From Propionibacteriaceae bacterium (GTDB lineage: Bacteria; Actinomycetota; Actinomycetes; Propionibacteriales; Propionibacteriaceae), in NCBI GenBank assembly GCA_003158895.1, contig PMLO01000091.1, positions 5,102 through 11,220 on the forward strand: a stretch of 6,119 nt of DNA, written 5' to 3'. The position numbers and the translations under genes were made by a program. A model generated the notes under the pieces. The model was not told the origin of the DNA. It searched no databases and saw nothing but the letters and a program-made list of their open reading frames with translations. Shown piece after piece: positions 1 through 5,752 of the stretch. Within the stretch, counting starts at the first letter, position 1; every line of letters starts with the position of its first letter.

Positions 1-110
1 GGCTCGGTGTTCGCCGACGCACGCACGCTCTGCTGCGCCACCACGTAGACGGTCCCGAAGATCCCCGTCACAAGGACGAACCCAAGTACCCACACAATCG
101 TTCTGCTCAC
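1..110 (-). CDS. N-terminus of an unrecognised membrane-anchored protein (partial)
   Basis: This is the first 36 codons of a minus-strand gene that runs off the left edge. It opens with GTG (110..108) and reads SRTIVWVLGFVLVTGIFGTV and onward. One hydrophobic helix spans about residues 5-26, followed by a polar stretch (AQQSVRASANTEP). That is the layout of a single-pass anchor or uncleaved signal sequence, with the rest of the protein probably outside the cell. There is no lipobox cysteine and no clear signal peptidase site in the visible part. No Shine-Dalgarno precedes the GTG, but a GATAAT hexamer lies 6 nt upstream, so the mRNA may be leaderless. Third positions are mostly G or C, which supports real coding. 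I do not recognise the family; the missing C-terminal part would decide it. Confidence 0.7.
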   Translation of the reverse strand, partial: MSRTIVWVLGFVLVTGIFGTVYVVAQQSVRASANTE

Positions 111-116
111 GAGCGC

Positions 117-122
117 ATTATC
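117..122 (-). promoter_or_regulatory. Candidate -10 box for a leaderless transcript of the gene at 1..110
   Basis: On the minus strand this reads GATAAT, five of six matches to TATAAT, with six bases between it and the GTG at 110..108. That spacing would put the transcription start at or within a base of the start codon. This fits the absence of a ribosome binding site and the commonness of leaderless mRNAs in actinomycetes. I see no good -35 hexamer at 16-18 bp. Confidence 0.4.
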
Positions 123-319
123 GCCGCACAGCCTGCGCGTCCGGGGCTGCACCCCTATGACTCAGTCGCTCGAGTGCCGACGCAGCACAACGTTACGAAG
201 CTGGCGCCTCTCCGGATCGAATCGGTAGTCGTGGAGAATCCATGACCCGATCGAGTCGTCGCTTGGATCCACCCCAGGCACCCGACAACCAACCATCCGT
301 GGGATGTGGGTATGAAGTT

Positions 320-484
320 GGACCGCCGAAGTTGCGCTCATTTCTAGGGACTCGGCGCCTGGAAAACGTCAAACCGCCGAAGTTGCGGTTATCAAGCCGT
401 TTCGAGGTCACATCAGGGCAACTTCGGACGTTCGCCCGTCTCAAGGACAGTAGAAGCTATGTATCAGCGCAACTTCGGCGGTTC
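320..484. repeat. Four-copy 15-bp repeat cluster, head-head-tail-tail
   Basis: The unit ACCGCCGAAGTTGCG occurs exactly at 322..336 and 373..387 on the plus strand and at 468..482 on the minus strand. A weaker minus-strand copy sits at 418..430 (11 of 13 core bases). The two plus copies are 51 bp apart and the two minus copies about 50 bp apart, so the block is roughly symmetric about position 403. The outer copies extend to 19 bp (320..338 against 466..484) with one mismatch, which makes them terminal inverted repeats of a 165-bp segment. Translation gives repeated PPKLR or RNFGG strings in frames that are not convincing genes. I see no target-site duplication at the edges. Possible identities are a MITE-like or REP-like dispersed element, or paired operators. 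The repeats themselves are certain; their nature is not. Confidence 0.8.
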
Positions 485-546
485 AAGCATGGATAGGCCC
501 TTGTGCGGCCGAGACGACTGCCGCACATCGGCTGGTCACGACGTTG

Positions 547-903
547 GGCGAGGAGATGGACCTCCGCGTTGTGGCCGCGCTTGGCGAGTTTCGCGTCGCA
601 GGAATACAGCGGCGCCTGAAGGACCTGTGCCAAGGCGAGGTAGCTGGTGAACTGATGACGAAGTTCCCAGATCCGCTCGGAGAACGGGGCTGTCTCATGA
701 CGGGTGATCGTAAACGCGAAGTGATCCAACCGTGCCTGGTCGGCCGCCAGGGCCTCCAGCTTGCCCGCACGGAGCAGCCTTCGAAGAACCGACAAGAGCC
801 TGTCGAGCCCGAGCAACTCGCGGCGGAGACTCAGCGGCGCTAGATGCTCCTCGAGTTCTCGAGCGAAGCGCTGGAGCTTGGCTGCGGCCCTCGCCGGCGT
901 CAA
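547..903 (-). pseudogene. Decayed VapC-like PIN-domain toxin
   Basis: The minus-strand frame, numbered from a TTG at 903, shows the body of an actinobacterial VapC ribonuclease. Its features are RAAAKLQRFARELEEHLAP (about 5-23), LLSVLRRLLRAGKLEAL (37-53), TRHETAPFSERIWELRH (67-83) and LALAQVLQAPLYSCDAKLAK (89-108). Intact family members are Mg-dependent PIN nucleases of about 130 residues that cleave tRNA or other RNA and pair with a VapB antitoxin. Several essentials are missing here. The N-terminal VVDAS segment with the first catalytic aspartate is absent; the frame closes 20 codons upstream of 903 without it. The usual TAYDAAYLALA reads TSYLALA, as if DAAY had been deleted. The region around the catalytic glutamate (family EVLSVLRR) reads DRLLSVLRR. 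Homology ends near residue 119, and the frame then continues into the adjacent repeat, stopping at 457. No vapB-like gene is adjacent. I call it a 5'-truncated, inactivated relic; a divergent but expressed protein is the less likely alternative. Confidence 0.72.
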
Positions 904-970
904 CGCCGGGCCAAGATTGAAACCTGGCGTGATCGAACCAGCCGTCCGCTCCTTGAGGGATCATGGATCC

Positions 971-1162
971 ATGCGAGGGCGAAGGATCGCGTTGGCGACG
1001 GGCGTGGCAGTTCTGTGCGTGGCATCCGTGATCGTGTTCCTCTTCTTCGACGGCCGCTCGCACTCGAACAGCGACACGATCCGGCCGTTCGTCATCACGA
1101 TGGGTCCCGCGTGGCTCTTGTTCGCCGTTGCCTGGCGGCTCACCGCCAAGCCGCGCAAGTGA
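971..1162 (+). CDS. Small two-helix membrane protein, unknown function
   Basis: This 63-residue protein starts at ATG 971, with a GAGGGA ribosome binding site at 955..960 and 10 bases between. Residues 1-5 (MRGRR) are basic. A first hydrophobic helix spans about 7-26, followed by a polar loop (DGRSHSNSDT) and a second helix at about 40-57, ending in a basic tail (TAKPRK). Basic ends with a polar loop fit a hairpin whose two ends lie in the cytoplasm. Codon third positions are strongly G or C, as in the flanking genes, so it looks truly coding despite its size. It is the only complete plus-strand gene here. It faces away from the toxin relic and converges on the hemolysin III-like gene, 49 bp away. 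A 12-bp perfect palindrome (CATGGATCCATG, 962..973) covers the start codon. I recognise no family. Confidence 0.75.
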   Translation: MRGRRIALATGVAVLCVASVIVFLFFDGRSHSNSDTIRPFVITMGPAWLLFAVAWRLTAKPRK

Positions 1163-1211
1163 CGTCAGTCCGCAGCCACCCTCGTACATCCATCACAGAT
1201 CCCCAGGACTG

Positions 1212-1901
1212 CTAAGCGGGGAGCACGTAGAAGTAGATCAGCAGGTAGTGCAGGAGCGCGGCGACGACGACCAGGACGTGCCACAGCTCGTGGAAGCCGA
1301 AGAAGCCGGGCCGCGGGTTGGGTTTCTCGATCACGTAGATCACGAAGCCCACGGTGTACGCGACGCCGCCGGCAGCCATGAGGACGATCGCTGCCACCGG
1401 CACGTTCGATGCCACGCCAGCGAGCAGCACAGCGCTCCAGCCGAGTGCGATGTAGATGGTGTTGGTGATGTACTTCGGCACCCGCGTCCACACCGACCGC
1501 AGCACGATGCCGAGTACGGCGATCGTCCACACCCCGCCGAGGACCGTCCAGCCGTAGACGTTGCGGAACAGCACCAGCACGAGCGGCGTGGCCGTGCCCG
1601 CGATCAGGAAGAACACCGAGTCGTAGTCGATCGTCCTCAGGATCTCGTTCACGCGTGGGCCGCGGTCGATGCCGTGGTGAAGCGCGCTGGCGGTGAACAG
1701 GGTGATCAGCGACAGCCCGTACACGCTGAGCGCGACGATCTTCCACGGGTTGCCCTGCACGCTCGCCTGCGCAACCAGAAGACCGGTACCGACCACCGCG
1801 AACAGTGCGGCGGCAAGGTGGGATGCGGTGTTGAACCGCTCATCGGTGACATGGATGCTGCCATCCCTGCTTCTCGGTACAGACTCCATCGCACGCCTCA
1901 C
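1212..1901 (-). CDS. Hemolysin III / PAQR-family (TrhA-like) membrane protein
   Basis: This 229-residue, seven-helix integral membrane protein belongs to the HlyIII/PAQR superfamily. Family signatures appear in order: ERFNTASH (21-28, family E..N..(T/S)H), SALHH (72-76), R89..D92-Y-D94-S followed by FLIAGTATP (98-106), and near the C-terminus FHELWHV (203-209) with a further His at 218. The conserved Ser, Asp and His residues are those thought to bind zinc in eukaryotic adiponectin receptors. Bacterial members such as TrhA are linked to membrane-lipid homeostasis; the old hemolysin name rarely describes their role. The GTG at 1901 overlaps the exporter stop as GTGA, implying translational coupling. 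An ATG at 1889 with GTGAGG six bases upstream is an equally plausible start and would give 225 residues. It is likely the third gene of the regulator-exporter unit. No residue of the core motifs is missing. Confidence 0.9.
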   Translation of the reverse strand: MRRAMESVPRSRDGSIHVTDERFNTASHLAAALFAVVGTGLLVAQASVQGNPWKIVALSVYGLSLITLFTASALHHGIDRGPRVNEILRTIDYDSVFFLIAGTATPLVLVLFRNVYGWTVLGGVWTIAVLGIVLRSVWTRVPKYITNTIYIALGWSAVLLAGVASNVPVAAIVLMAAGGVAYTVGFVIYVIEKPNPRPGFFGFHELWHVLVVVAALLHYLLIYFYVLPA

Positions 1902-3550
1902 CCCTCTTCGACAACAGTAGAGGTCGGCCCGACGGCGGGCAGAAGGTGTACCGCGATGTTCGGGCCAGTCACGTACGAGTTCGCGCGCTCCTCGATCGCC
2001 TGGTCCTCGGCTGTTAGCCGCACCTCATGCTGGTGCAGGTGCTCCGACCAGGACGCGACGGTGAAGATTTCCACGTACGTGTCGGCGCGCTCGCCCATTC
2101 TGTACAGCTCCCAGCGCGTCGCGCCGCTGCGGGCACGCGAGCGCCGCATCTCCTCCATCGCGAGCAGCCACTCGGACACGTTCTCCTGCGGTACGACGTA
2201 GTCGATCATCACCTGTACGGGTCCGGCGTCGGGCTCCGGCTCCTCGAGCAACCGCGCCTCGGCCCAGTACGACACCGGCCGCCGATCGAGATGCCCGCTC
2301 TCGGAGAAGCGCCAGAAGAAGCCGATGACCCCGCCGACGACCACGAGCGCGGAGGCGATCCACACCGCGGCCGCGAGGCTGACATGCTGCGCGATGAGCC
2401 CCCAGATCGGTGACGCGACCGCCTGTGCGGCCGTGAACGTCGTCATGTACACGGCGACCGCACGAGCCCGTACCCAGCTCGGCAGGTACATCTGCAGCTC
2501 CGCGTTGAGCGTGGCCGCGGTCGCGGTCCACCCGAAGCCGAGCACGAACAGCAACGGCAGCGCCGGTACGAGTCCGGGGACGACCATCGTGAGCGCGAAC
2601 GCGATCCCGTACACGACGCCGGTGACGCTGAGCACGAGCTTCGCGGACACGTGCCGGCTGATCCGGCCCATGCTGAACGCGGCGACGATGGCGCCGACGC
2701 CCAGAGCGGTGAAGAGGAGCCCGTACCCGTCGGCCGCCAGCCCCAGCTTCCGGTTGGCGATCAGCGGCAGCAACGCCCACATCGCGGTCGCCGGCGCCGC
2801 GAAGACCGCCAGCCGGATCAGGATCAGCCGTACGACCGGCTCGTTGCGAACGTAGCGGCCGCCCGTACGGAGCGCGGGGAGGAACCGCTCGCGCACCCGG
2901 GCCTGGACCTGGGGAGGCCGGCGCCACCGTACGAGCGCGACGATCAGGAACAGCGTGCAGGCGGCGTTGATCGCGAACACCGGCGGCACACCCCACACGG
3001 CGATCACCCCACCGGCGATCGCAGGGCCGATCGCACGGGACACGTTGACGCTGACCATGTCGAGGCGGATGGCCGCGGCGATCTGGGTGCGCGGTACGAG
3101 CTCGGTGATCATCGGCTGCCACGTGGACACCTGCATCGCCATCCCCACACCGATCGCGAACGTGAACGCGAGCAGCAGCAGGGGCGGCACAAGACCGAGG
3201 CCAGTCAGCACGGACAACAACGTGGCCGCCACCGCGAAGTACAGCTGTACCCAGATCAGCAGCCGCCGGCGGTCGAAGGCGTCGGACAACACGCCTGCGG
3301 CGAGGGAGAACAGCACCATCGGCAGGGTGCCTGCCGTCTGTACGAGGCTCACGATCGTCGCCGCGTTCGGGTCACTGATGAACAGCCACTGAGCGCCCAC
3401 GTTCTGGGCCCAGAACCCGACGCTGCTCATCACGACGCCCAGCCACAACCACCCGAAGCCAGGCGTACGGAACGGGGCCAGGGGTCCCGACGCCGCAGCC
3501 TTCTCGCCTGTGAGGGCGGATACCGGCTCCGCGGCGCTGTCGTGGCTCAC
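1898..3550 (-). CDS. MFS_3 (EntS-like) exporter with C-terminal ABM-like domain
   Basis: This 550-residue protein looks like a proton-driven drug or siderophore exporter of the major facilitator superfamily, of the MFS_3/EntS type. A polar N-terminal tail (1-30) precedes twelve predicted helices. MFS motif A follows helix 2 as GVLSDAFDRRRL (86-97). The helix 4-5 region shows DMVSVNVSRAIGPAIAG (164-180), typical of this family. A cytoplasmic loop (about 208-238) divides the two halves. After helix 12 (about 395-413) comes a soluble domain at about 444-538 (VMIDYVVPQENVSEWLLAM, RWELYRM, YVEIFTVASWSEHLHQHEVR). This resembles the dimeric ferredoxin-like/ABM fold commonly fused to this subfamily. 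The GTG start at 3550 lacks a Shine-Dalgarno, but a TACCTT hexamer sits 7 nt upstream, so it may be read leaderless or by reinitiation from the regulator 30 bp away. The stop overlaps the next gene by 4 bp. The substrate cannot be told from sequence. Confidence 0.92.
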   Translation of the reverse strand: MSHDSAAEPVSALTGEKAAASGPLAPFRTPGFGWLWLGVVMSSVGFWAQNVGAQWLFISDPNAATIVSLVQTAGTLPMVLFSLAAGVLSDAFDRRRLLIWVQLYFAVAATLLSVLTGLGLVPPLLLLAFTFAIGVGMAMQVSTWQPMITELVPRTQIAAAIRLDMVSVNVSRAIGPAIAGGVIAVWGVPPVFAINAACTLFLIVALVRWRRPPQVQARVRERFLPALRTGGRYVRNEPVVRLILIRLAVFAAPATAMWALLPLIANRKLGLAADGYGLLFTALGVGAIVAAFSMGRISRHVSAKLVLSVTGVVYGIAFALTMVVPGLVPALPLLFVLGFGWTATAATLNAELQMYLPSWVRARAVAVYMTTFTAAQAVASPIWGLIAQHVSLAAAVWIASALVVVGGVIGFFWRFSESGHLDRRPVSYWAEARLLEEPEPDAGPVQVMIDYVVPQENVSEWLLAMEEMRRSRARSGATRWELYRMGERADTYVEIFTVASWSEHLHQHEVRLTAEDQAIEERANSYVTGPNIAVHLLPAVGPTSTVVEEG

Positions 3551-3557
3551 GAGAGGG

Positions 3558-3563
3558 AAGGTA
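3558..3563 (-). promoter_or_regulatory. Possible internal -10 box before the exporter
   Basis: The minus strand reads TACCTT, matching TANNNT, with seven bases before the GTG at 3550..3548. There is no ribosome binding site in the 30-bp gap after the regulator stop. A secondary promoter giving a leaderless exporter mRNA would explain that gap. No convincing -35 lies upstream, so this is tentative. Confidence 0.3.
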
Positions 3564-3580
3564 TCGCGATTCTTCGGCGG

Positions 3581-4450
3581 CTACTCCGCCACCGCCACGA
3601 GGTTCGACGCCGGAGCCGTGGCCCAGCTCGCCAGCATGCTGAAAGCCTCGGCCGAGGGGCTGGCTGGTTCGGCGACGTAGGCGTTGAGACGCAGTCCGGG
3701 GTCTGCGGTGAGTGCCATGGACTCGTACGACAACGTCATCTCACCCACGAGGGGGTGGTGGAAGCGCTTGAGGCCGGTGCGGTGCTGGCGCACATCGTGT
3801 GCCGCCCACAGCGTCCGGAACAGCTCGCTGCGGGTCGAGAGCTCCCCCACCAGCGCCGTGAGGCCCTGGTCGTACGGGTTCTCTCCGGCCAGCGTGCGCA
3901 GCAGCGCGGCCGACTCGCCCGCGACCTTCGGCCACTCGATGAAGAAGTCCTGCGACCGGGGGTCGAGGAACACGAAGCGGGCGACATTTGGTTTGCCTGG
4001 CATTTCGAAGACCGGTGCGTACAGCGCGCGTCCCAGCGTATTGGTGGCCAGGATGTCGATGCGCGCGTTGCGCACGTACGCGGCCGTGCCGCTCATCGAG
4101 TCGAGCAGCCACTGCACAGGCGGACGCACCGTGGGACGCGTCTGGCGCCCTGCCCCTGAGGGCCCCGTGGCGGCCGTGCGGGCCAGATCGTGCAGATGCG
4201 CCCGCTCCGCCTCGTCGAGCTGGAGGGCGTTGGCGACGGCGTCGAGCACGGACTGCGATGCTCCGCCGAGATTGCCTCGCTCAAGGCGTACGTAGTACTC
4301 GACGCTCACACCCGCGAGGAGCGCGACCTCTTCCCGGCGCAGGCCCTTCACCCGACGGTTCCCTCCCCATGCCGGCAGGCCGGCATCTTCTGGAGAGAGA
4401 CGGGAACGGCGTGAGCGAAGGAACTCCGCGGCATCCTTCCTGACATCCAT
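3581..4450 (-). CDS. MmyB-like XRE-family transcriptional regulator
   Basis: This 289-residue cytoplasmic DNA-binding protein has an XRE helix-turn-helix at about 7-92. It contains the hallmark of the MmyB-like group, RRVKGLRREEVALLAGVSVE (32-51), followed by YYVRLERG (52-59). The C-terminal two-thirds matches the MmyB-like ligand-binding (PAS-like) domain: NARIDILATN (128-137), ARFVFLDPRS (157-166), WPKVAGESAALLRTLAG (173-189), LWAAHDV (214-220) and FHHPLVGEMTLSYE (230-243). In MmyB itself this domain binds a fatty acid. Full length is normal for the family, and these proteins usually regulate an adjacent gene. Here the next gene, 30 bp downstream, is the exporter, which makes it the probable target. 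The ATG at 4450 has only a poor SD-like sequence, but a TAGGTT box lies 6 nt upstream with a CTGTCA -35-like element 18 bp further on. A leaderless, possibly self-regulated promoter is therefore plausible. Confidence 0.92.
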   Translation of the reverse strand: MDVRKDAAEFLRSRRSRLSPEDAGLPAWGGNRRVKGLRREEVALLAGVSVEYYVRLERGNLGGASQSVLDAVANALQLDEAERAHLHDLARTAATGPSGAGRQTRPTVRPPVQWLLDSMSGTAAYVRNARIDILATNTLGRALYAPVFEMPGKPNVARFVFLDPRSQDFFIEWPKVAGESAALLRTLAGENPYDQGLTALVGELSTRSELFRTLWAAHDVRQHRTGLKRFHHPLVGEMTLSYESMALTADPGLRLNAYVAEPASPSAEAFSMLASWATAPASNLVAVAE

Positions 4451-4456
4451 GCGTCG

Positions 4457-4486
4457 AACCTACCTACGCGGTCCGGAAGATGACAG
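4457..4486 (-). promoter_or_regulatory. Candidate promoter of the regulator-exporter-HlyIII unit
   Basis: On the minus strand a CTGTCA (4486..4481, four of six matches to TTGACA) is followed after 18 bp by TAGGTT (4462..4457), which fits TANNNT. Six bases then lead to the ATG at 4450. Transcription would begin at or next to the start codon. The -10 context GTAGGTT-GACGC is shared, with two mismatches, with the region upstream of the LCP gene. The whole 62-bp gap to the LCP stop contains no obvious terminator hairpin, so read-through from the LCP gene is also possible. Confidence 0.4.
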
Positions 4487-4512
4487 GCACTGCCGATACC
4501 CCGCTCAGCAGG

Positions 4513-5694
4513 TCAGGTCTTCTTCTTCGTCGCTGTCGCGGTCGCCTTGGCCGTCACCGACGGCGCTGGCGGCGTGTAGCCGTACTCGGTCGTCGGGTGG
4601 GCCGCCACGAACGCGGCCATCGTGTCGTTCTGCAGCGCCTTCCCGAGCGCCGTCACGCCGGGAACGTCGACCACGTCGATCGACTGGCCGTCCGCACTCG
4701 TGCCGAAACCGGTGATCGGAGCCATCACCATGTGGATCTGGCTCGAGCTGGTGATCCCCGTCATGGACAAGGCGAGCGAGAAGATCACGCTGTTGGTCAT
4801 GCCGGGGTCCACGGTCACGTACTTGCCGACCGTATCCAGGACCGAGGTCAGCTTCGCGGGATTCGCCAGCACGTCGGGGGTCGCTATCTTCAGCGCGAGT
4901 GCCTTGATGAACGCGCGCTGGCGCAGGGTCCGGTCCAGGTCACCGTTCGGCAGGTTGTGGCGCTCCCGCACATACGCGAGCGCCATGTTCCCGTCGGTGA
5001 GCACCAACGGACCCTTGGTCATGAAGTTGTACTTGACGCCGTTCTGGTCGGGCAGGATCTCCGTGGACGCCACAGGGTTGTCGACCGTGACCCCACCCAC
5101 GGTGTCGACGAGCTGGATGAAGCTGGAGAAGTCGGTGACCACGACGTGGTCGATGCGCGTACCGGTGAGGGCCTCGATCGTCGACACCGCCAAGGCAGAA
5201 CCACCGAACGAGTAACCGGCGTTGATCTTGTTCTTTCCATAGCCGGGGACCGTCACCCACATGTCGCGCGGGAACGAGACCAGATAGACCGACTTCCGGT
5301 CGGCCGAGATGTGAAGAATGATGAAGGTGTCGCTGCGGCCCTGGTCAGTGCCCCGACTGTCACTGCCGATCAGCAGGATGTTCAACGCCGTGTACGTCTG
5401 GTTGGCTGTGGGAGAAGCCGACGGCGGACGGCTCCCTGTCGGCATGAGCGACGAGTTCCGGGAGATGCTCGACACCGAGTTGTTCACCTTGGCCCCGAAG
5501 TAGCCCACCGCCGCAGCGGTCATGGCGAACAGCACGGCTATCGTGATGATGGCGATGCGGCCCCAGCGGATGCCTTTGCGAGCAGGGCCCTCATGGGCGC
5601 GGCGTGGGCCACCAAGAGGCTCCGTGCCCTCAGGTTCGGAGTTCGGACCGAACGCTGAGGAGTACTCGGAGTCGGGTGGTAACTCGTCCGACAT
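4513..5694 (-). CDS. LytR-CpsA-Psr (LCP) family cell-wall ligase
   Basis: This 393-residue protein attaches undecaprenyl-linked polymers, such as arabinogalactan or teichoic-acid-like glycans, to peptidoglycan outside the membrane. Residues 1-40 form a Pro/Glu/Ser-rich cytoplasmic tail, and one membrane helix spans about 46-66. A low-complexity Ser/Pro linker (80-100) leads to the LCP domain from about 102. Its active-site residues are all visible: GSDSR (110-114), GRSDT (119-123), SFPRDMWV (140-147), KINAGYSFGG (156-165), YVRERH (241-246) and the GDLDRTLRQR block (251-260). The C-terminus ends in an Ala/Thr/Lys tail (KATATATKKK). No separate C-terminal LytR_C domain is present. I chose the ATG at 5694 because GGGAG lies five bases upstream; the frame stays open to a TTG at 5730 but that extension is unsupported. 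It appears to have its own promoter after the cysteine synthase terminator. Confidence 0.94.
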   Translation of the reverse strand: MSDELPPDSEYSSAFGPNSEPEGTEPLGGPRRAHEGPARKGIRWGRIAIITIAVLFAMTAAAVGYFGAKVNNSVSSISRNSSLMPTGSRPPSASPTANQTYTALNILLIGSDSRGTDQGRSDTFIILHISADRKSVYLVSFPRDMWVTVPGYGKNKINAGYSFGGSALAVSTIEALTGTRIDHVVVTDFSSFIQLVDTVGGVTVDNPVASTEILPDQNGVKYNFMTKGPLVLTDGNMALAYVRERHNLPNGDLDRTLRQRAFIKALALKIATPDVLANPAKLTSVLDTVGKYVTVDPGMTNSVIFSLALSMTGITSSSQIHMVMAPITGFGTSADGQSIDVVDVPGVTALGKALQNDTMAAFVAAHPTTEYGYTPPAPSVTAKATATATKKKT

Positions 5695-5739
5695 CGCTGC
5701 TCCCATCGCCAAAAACCAACACTCAGACAATTCACCCGA

Positions 5740-5752
5740 GCGTTCAACCTAC
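5740..5752 (-). promoter_or_regulatory. Candidate -10 region of the LCP gene
   Basis: The minus strand reads GTAGGTTGAACGC, containing TAGGTT (TANNNT). The same 13-mer with two changes (GTAGGTTCGACGC, 4463..4451) lies directly before the regulator start. Here it would give a leader of about 45 nt that includes the GGGAG ribosome binding site. No -35 match is clear at 16-18 bp, so the assignment rests on the -10 and its recurrence. Confidence 0.35.

Larger units (their letters stand above)
111..546. other. Intergenic stretch without a supported gene
   Basis: Between the left partial gene and the toxin relic I find no convincing coding region. Short open frames on both strands here have no recognisable domain, poor starts and repeat-derived residues. 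The stretch holds the -10-like box of the left gene (117..122) and the four-copy repeat (320..484). A short GGGG-CTGCA-CCCC inverted repeat lies near 153..165 but has no tract that would make it a terminator. The toxin relic's frame runs on through 546..457 without homology. Confidence 0.6.

Noticed and set aside
320..484. CRISPR array
   Set aside because: The repeats are only 15 bp, occur in both orientations, and have just four copies, one degraded. No cas gene is near.
193..496. Short open frames carrying RNFGG or PPKLR repeats
   Set aside because: The repeated peptides come only from the DNA repeat read in both directions; there is no RBS, domain or consistent codon use.
1201..1221. CCCC...GGGG inverted repeat at the convergent gene ends as a terminator
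   Set aside because: The arms are four bases with a 13-nt loop and no T-tract, too weak to call.
1128..2201. Plus-strand open frame opposite the hemolysin III-like gene
   Set aside because: Its composition is typical of an antisense frame and it crosses two genes that have clear motifs.
3569..3580. CCGCCGAA resemblance to the 15-bp repeat between the regulator and exporter
   Set aside because: Only eight bases match and the rest of the unit is absent; this is expected by chance at this GC content.
2651..4159. Long open frame on the plus strand (502 codons) across the exporter and regulator
   Set aside because: It is antisense to two well-supported genes. Its residues are Arg/His/Glu/Gly-rich without a domain, as expected for the reverse frame of GC-rich genes.
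4480..5658. Long plus-strand open frame opposite the LCP gene
   Set aside because: It is an antisense shadow of a gene with all its family motifs intact; there is no RBS and no recognisable protein.
5695..5730. Upstream TTG start of the LCP gene at 5730
   Set aside because: It has no ribosome binding site, whereas the ATG at 5694 has GGGAG at correct spacing and begins a typical acidic tail.
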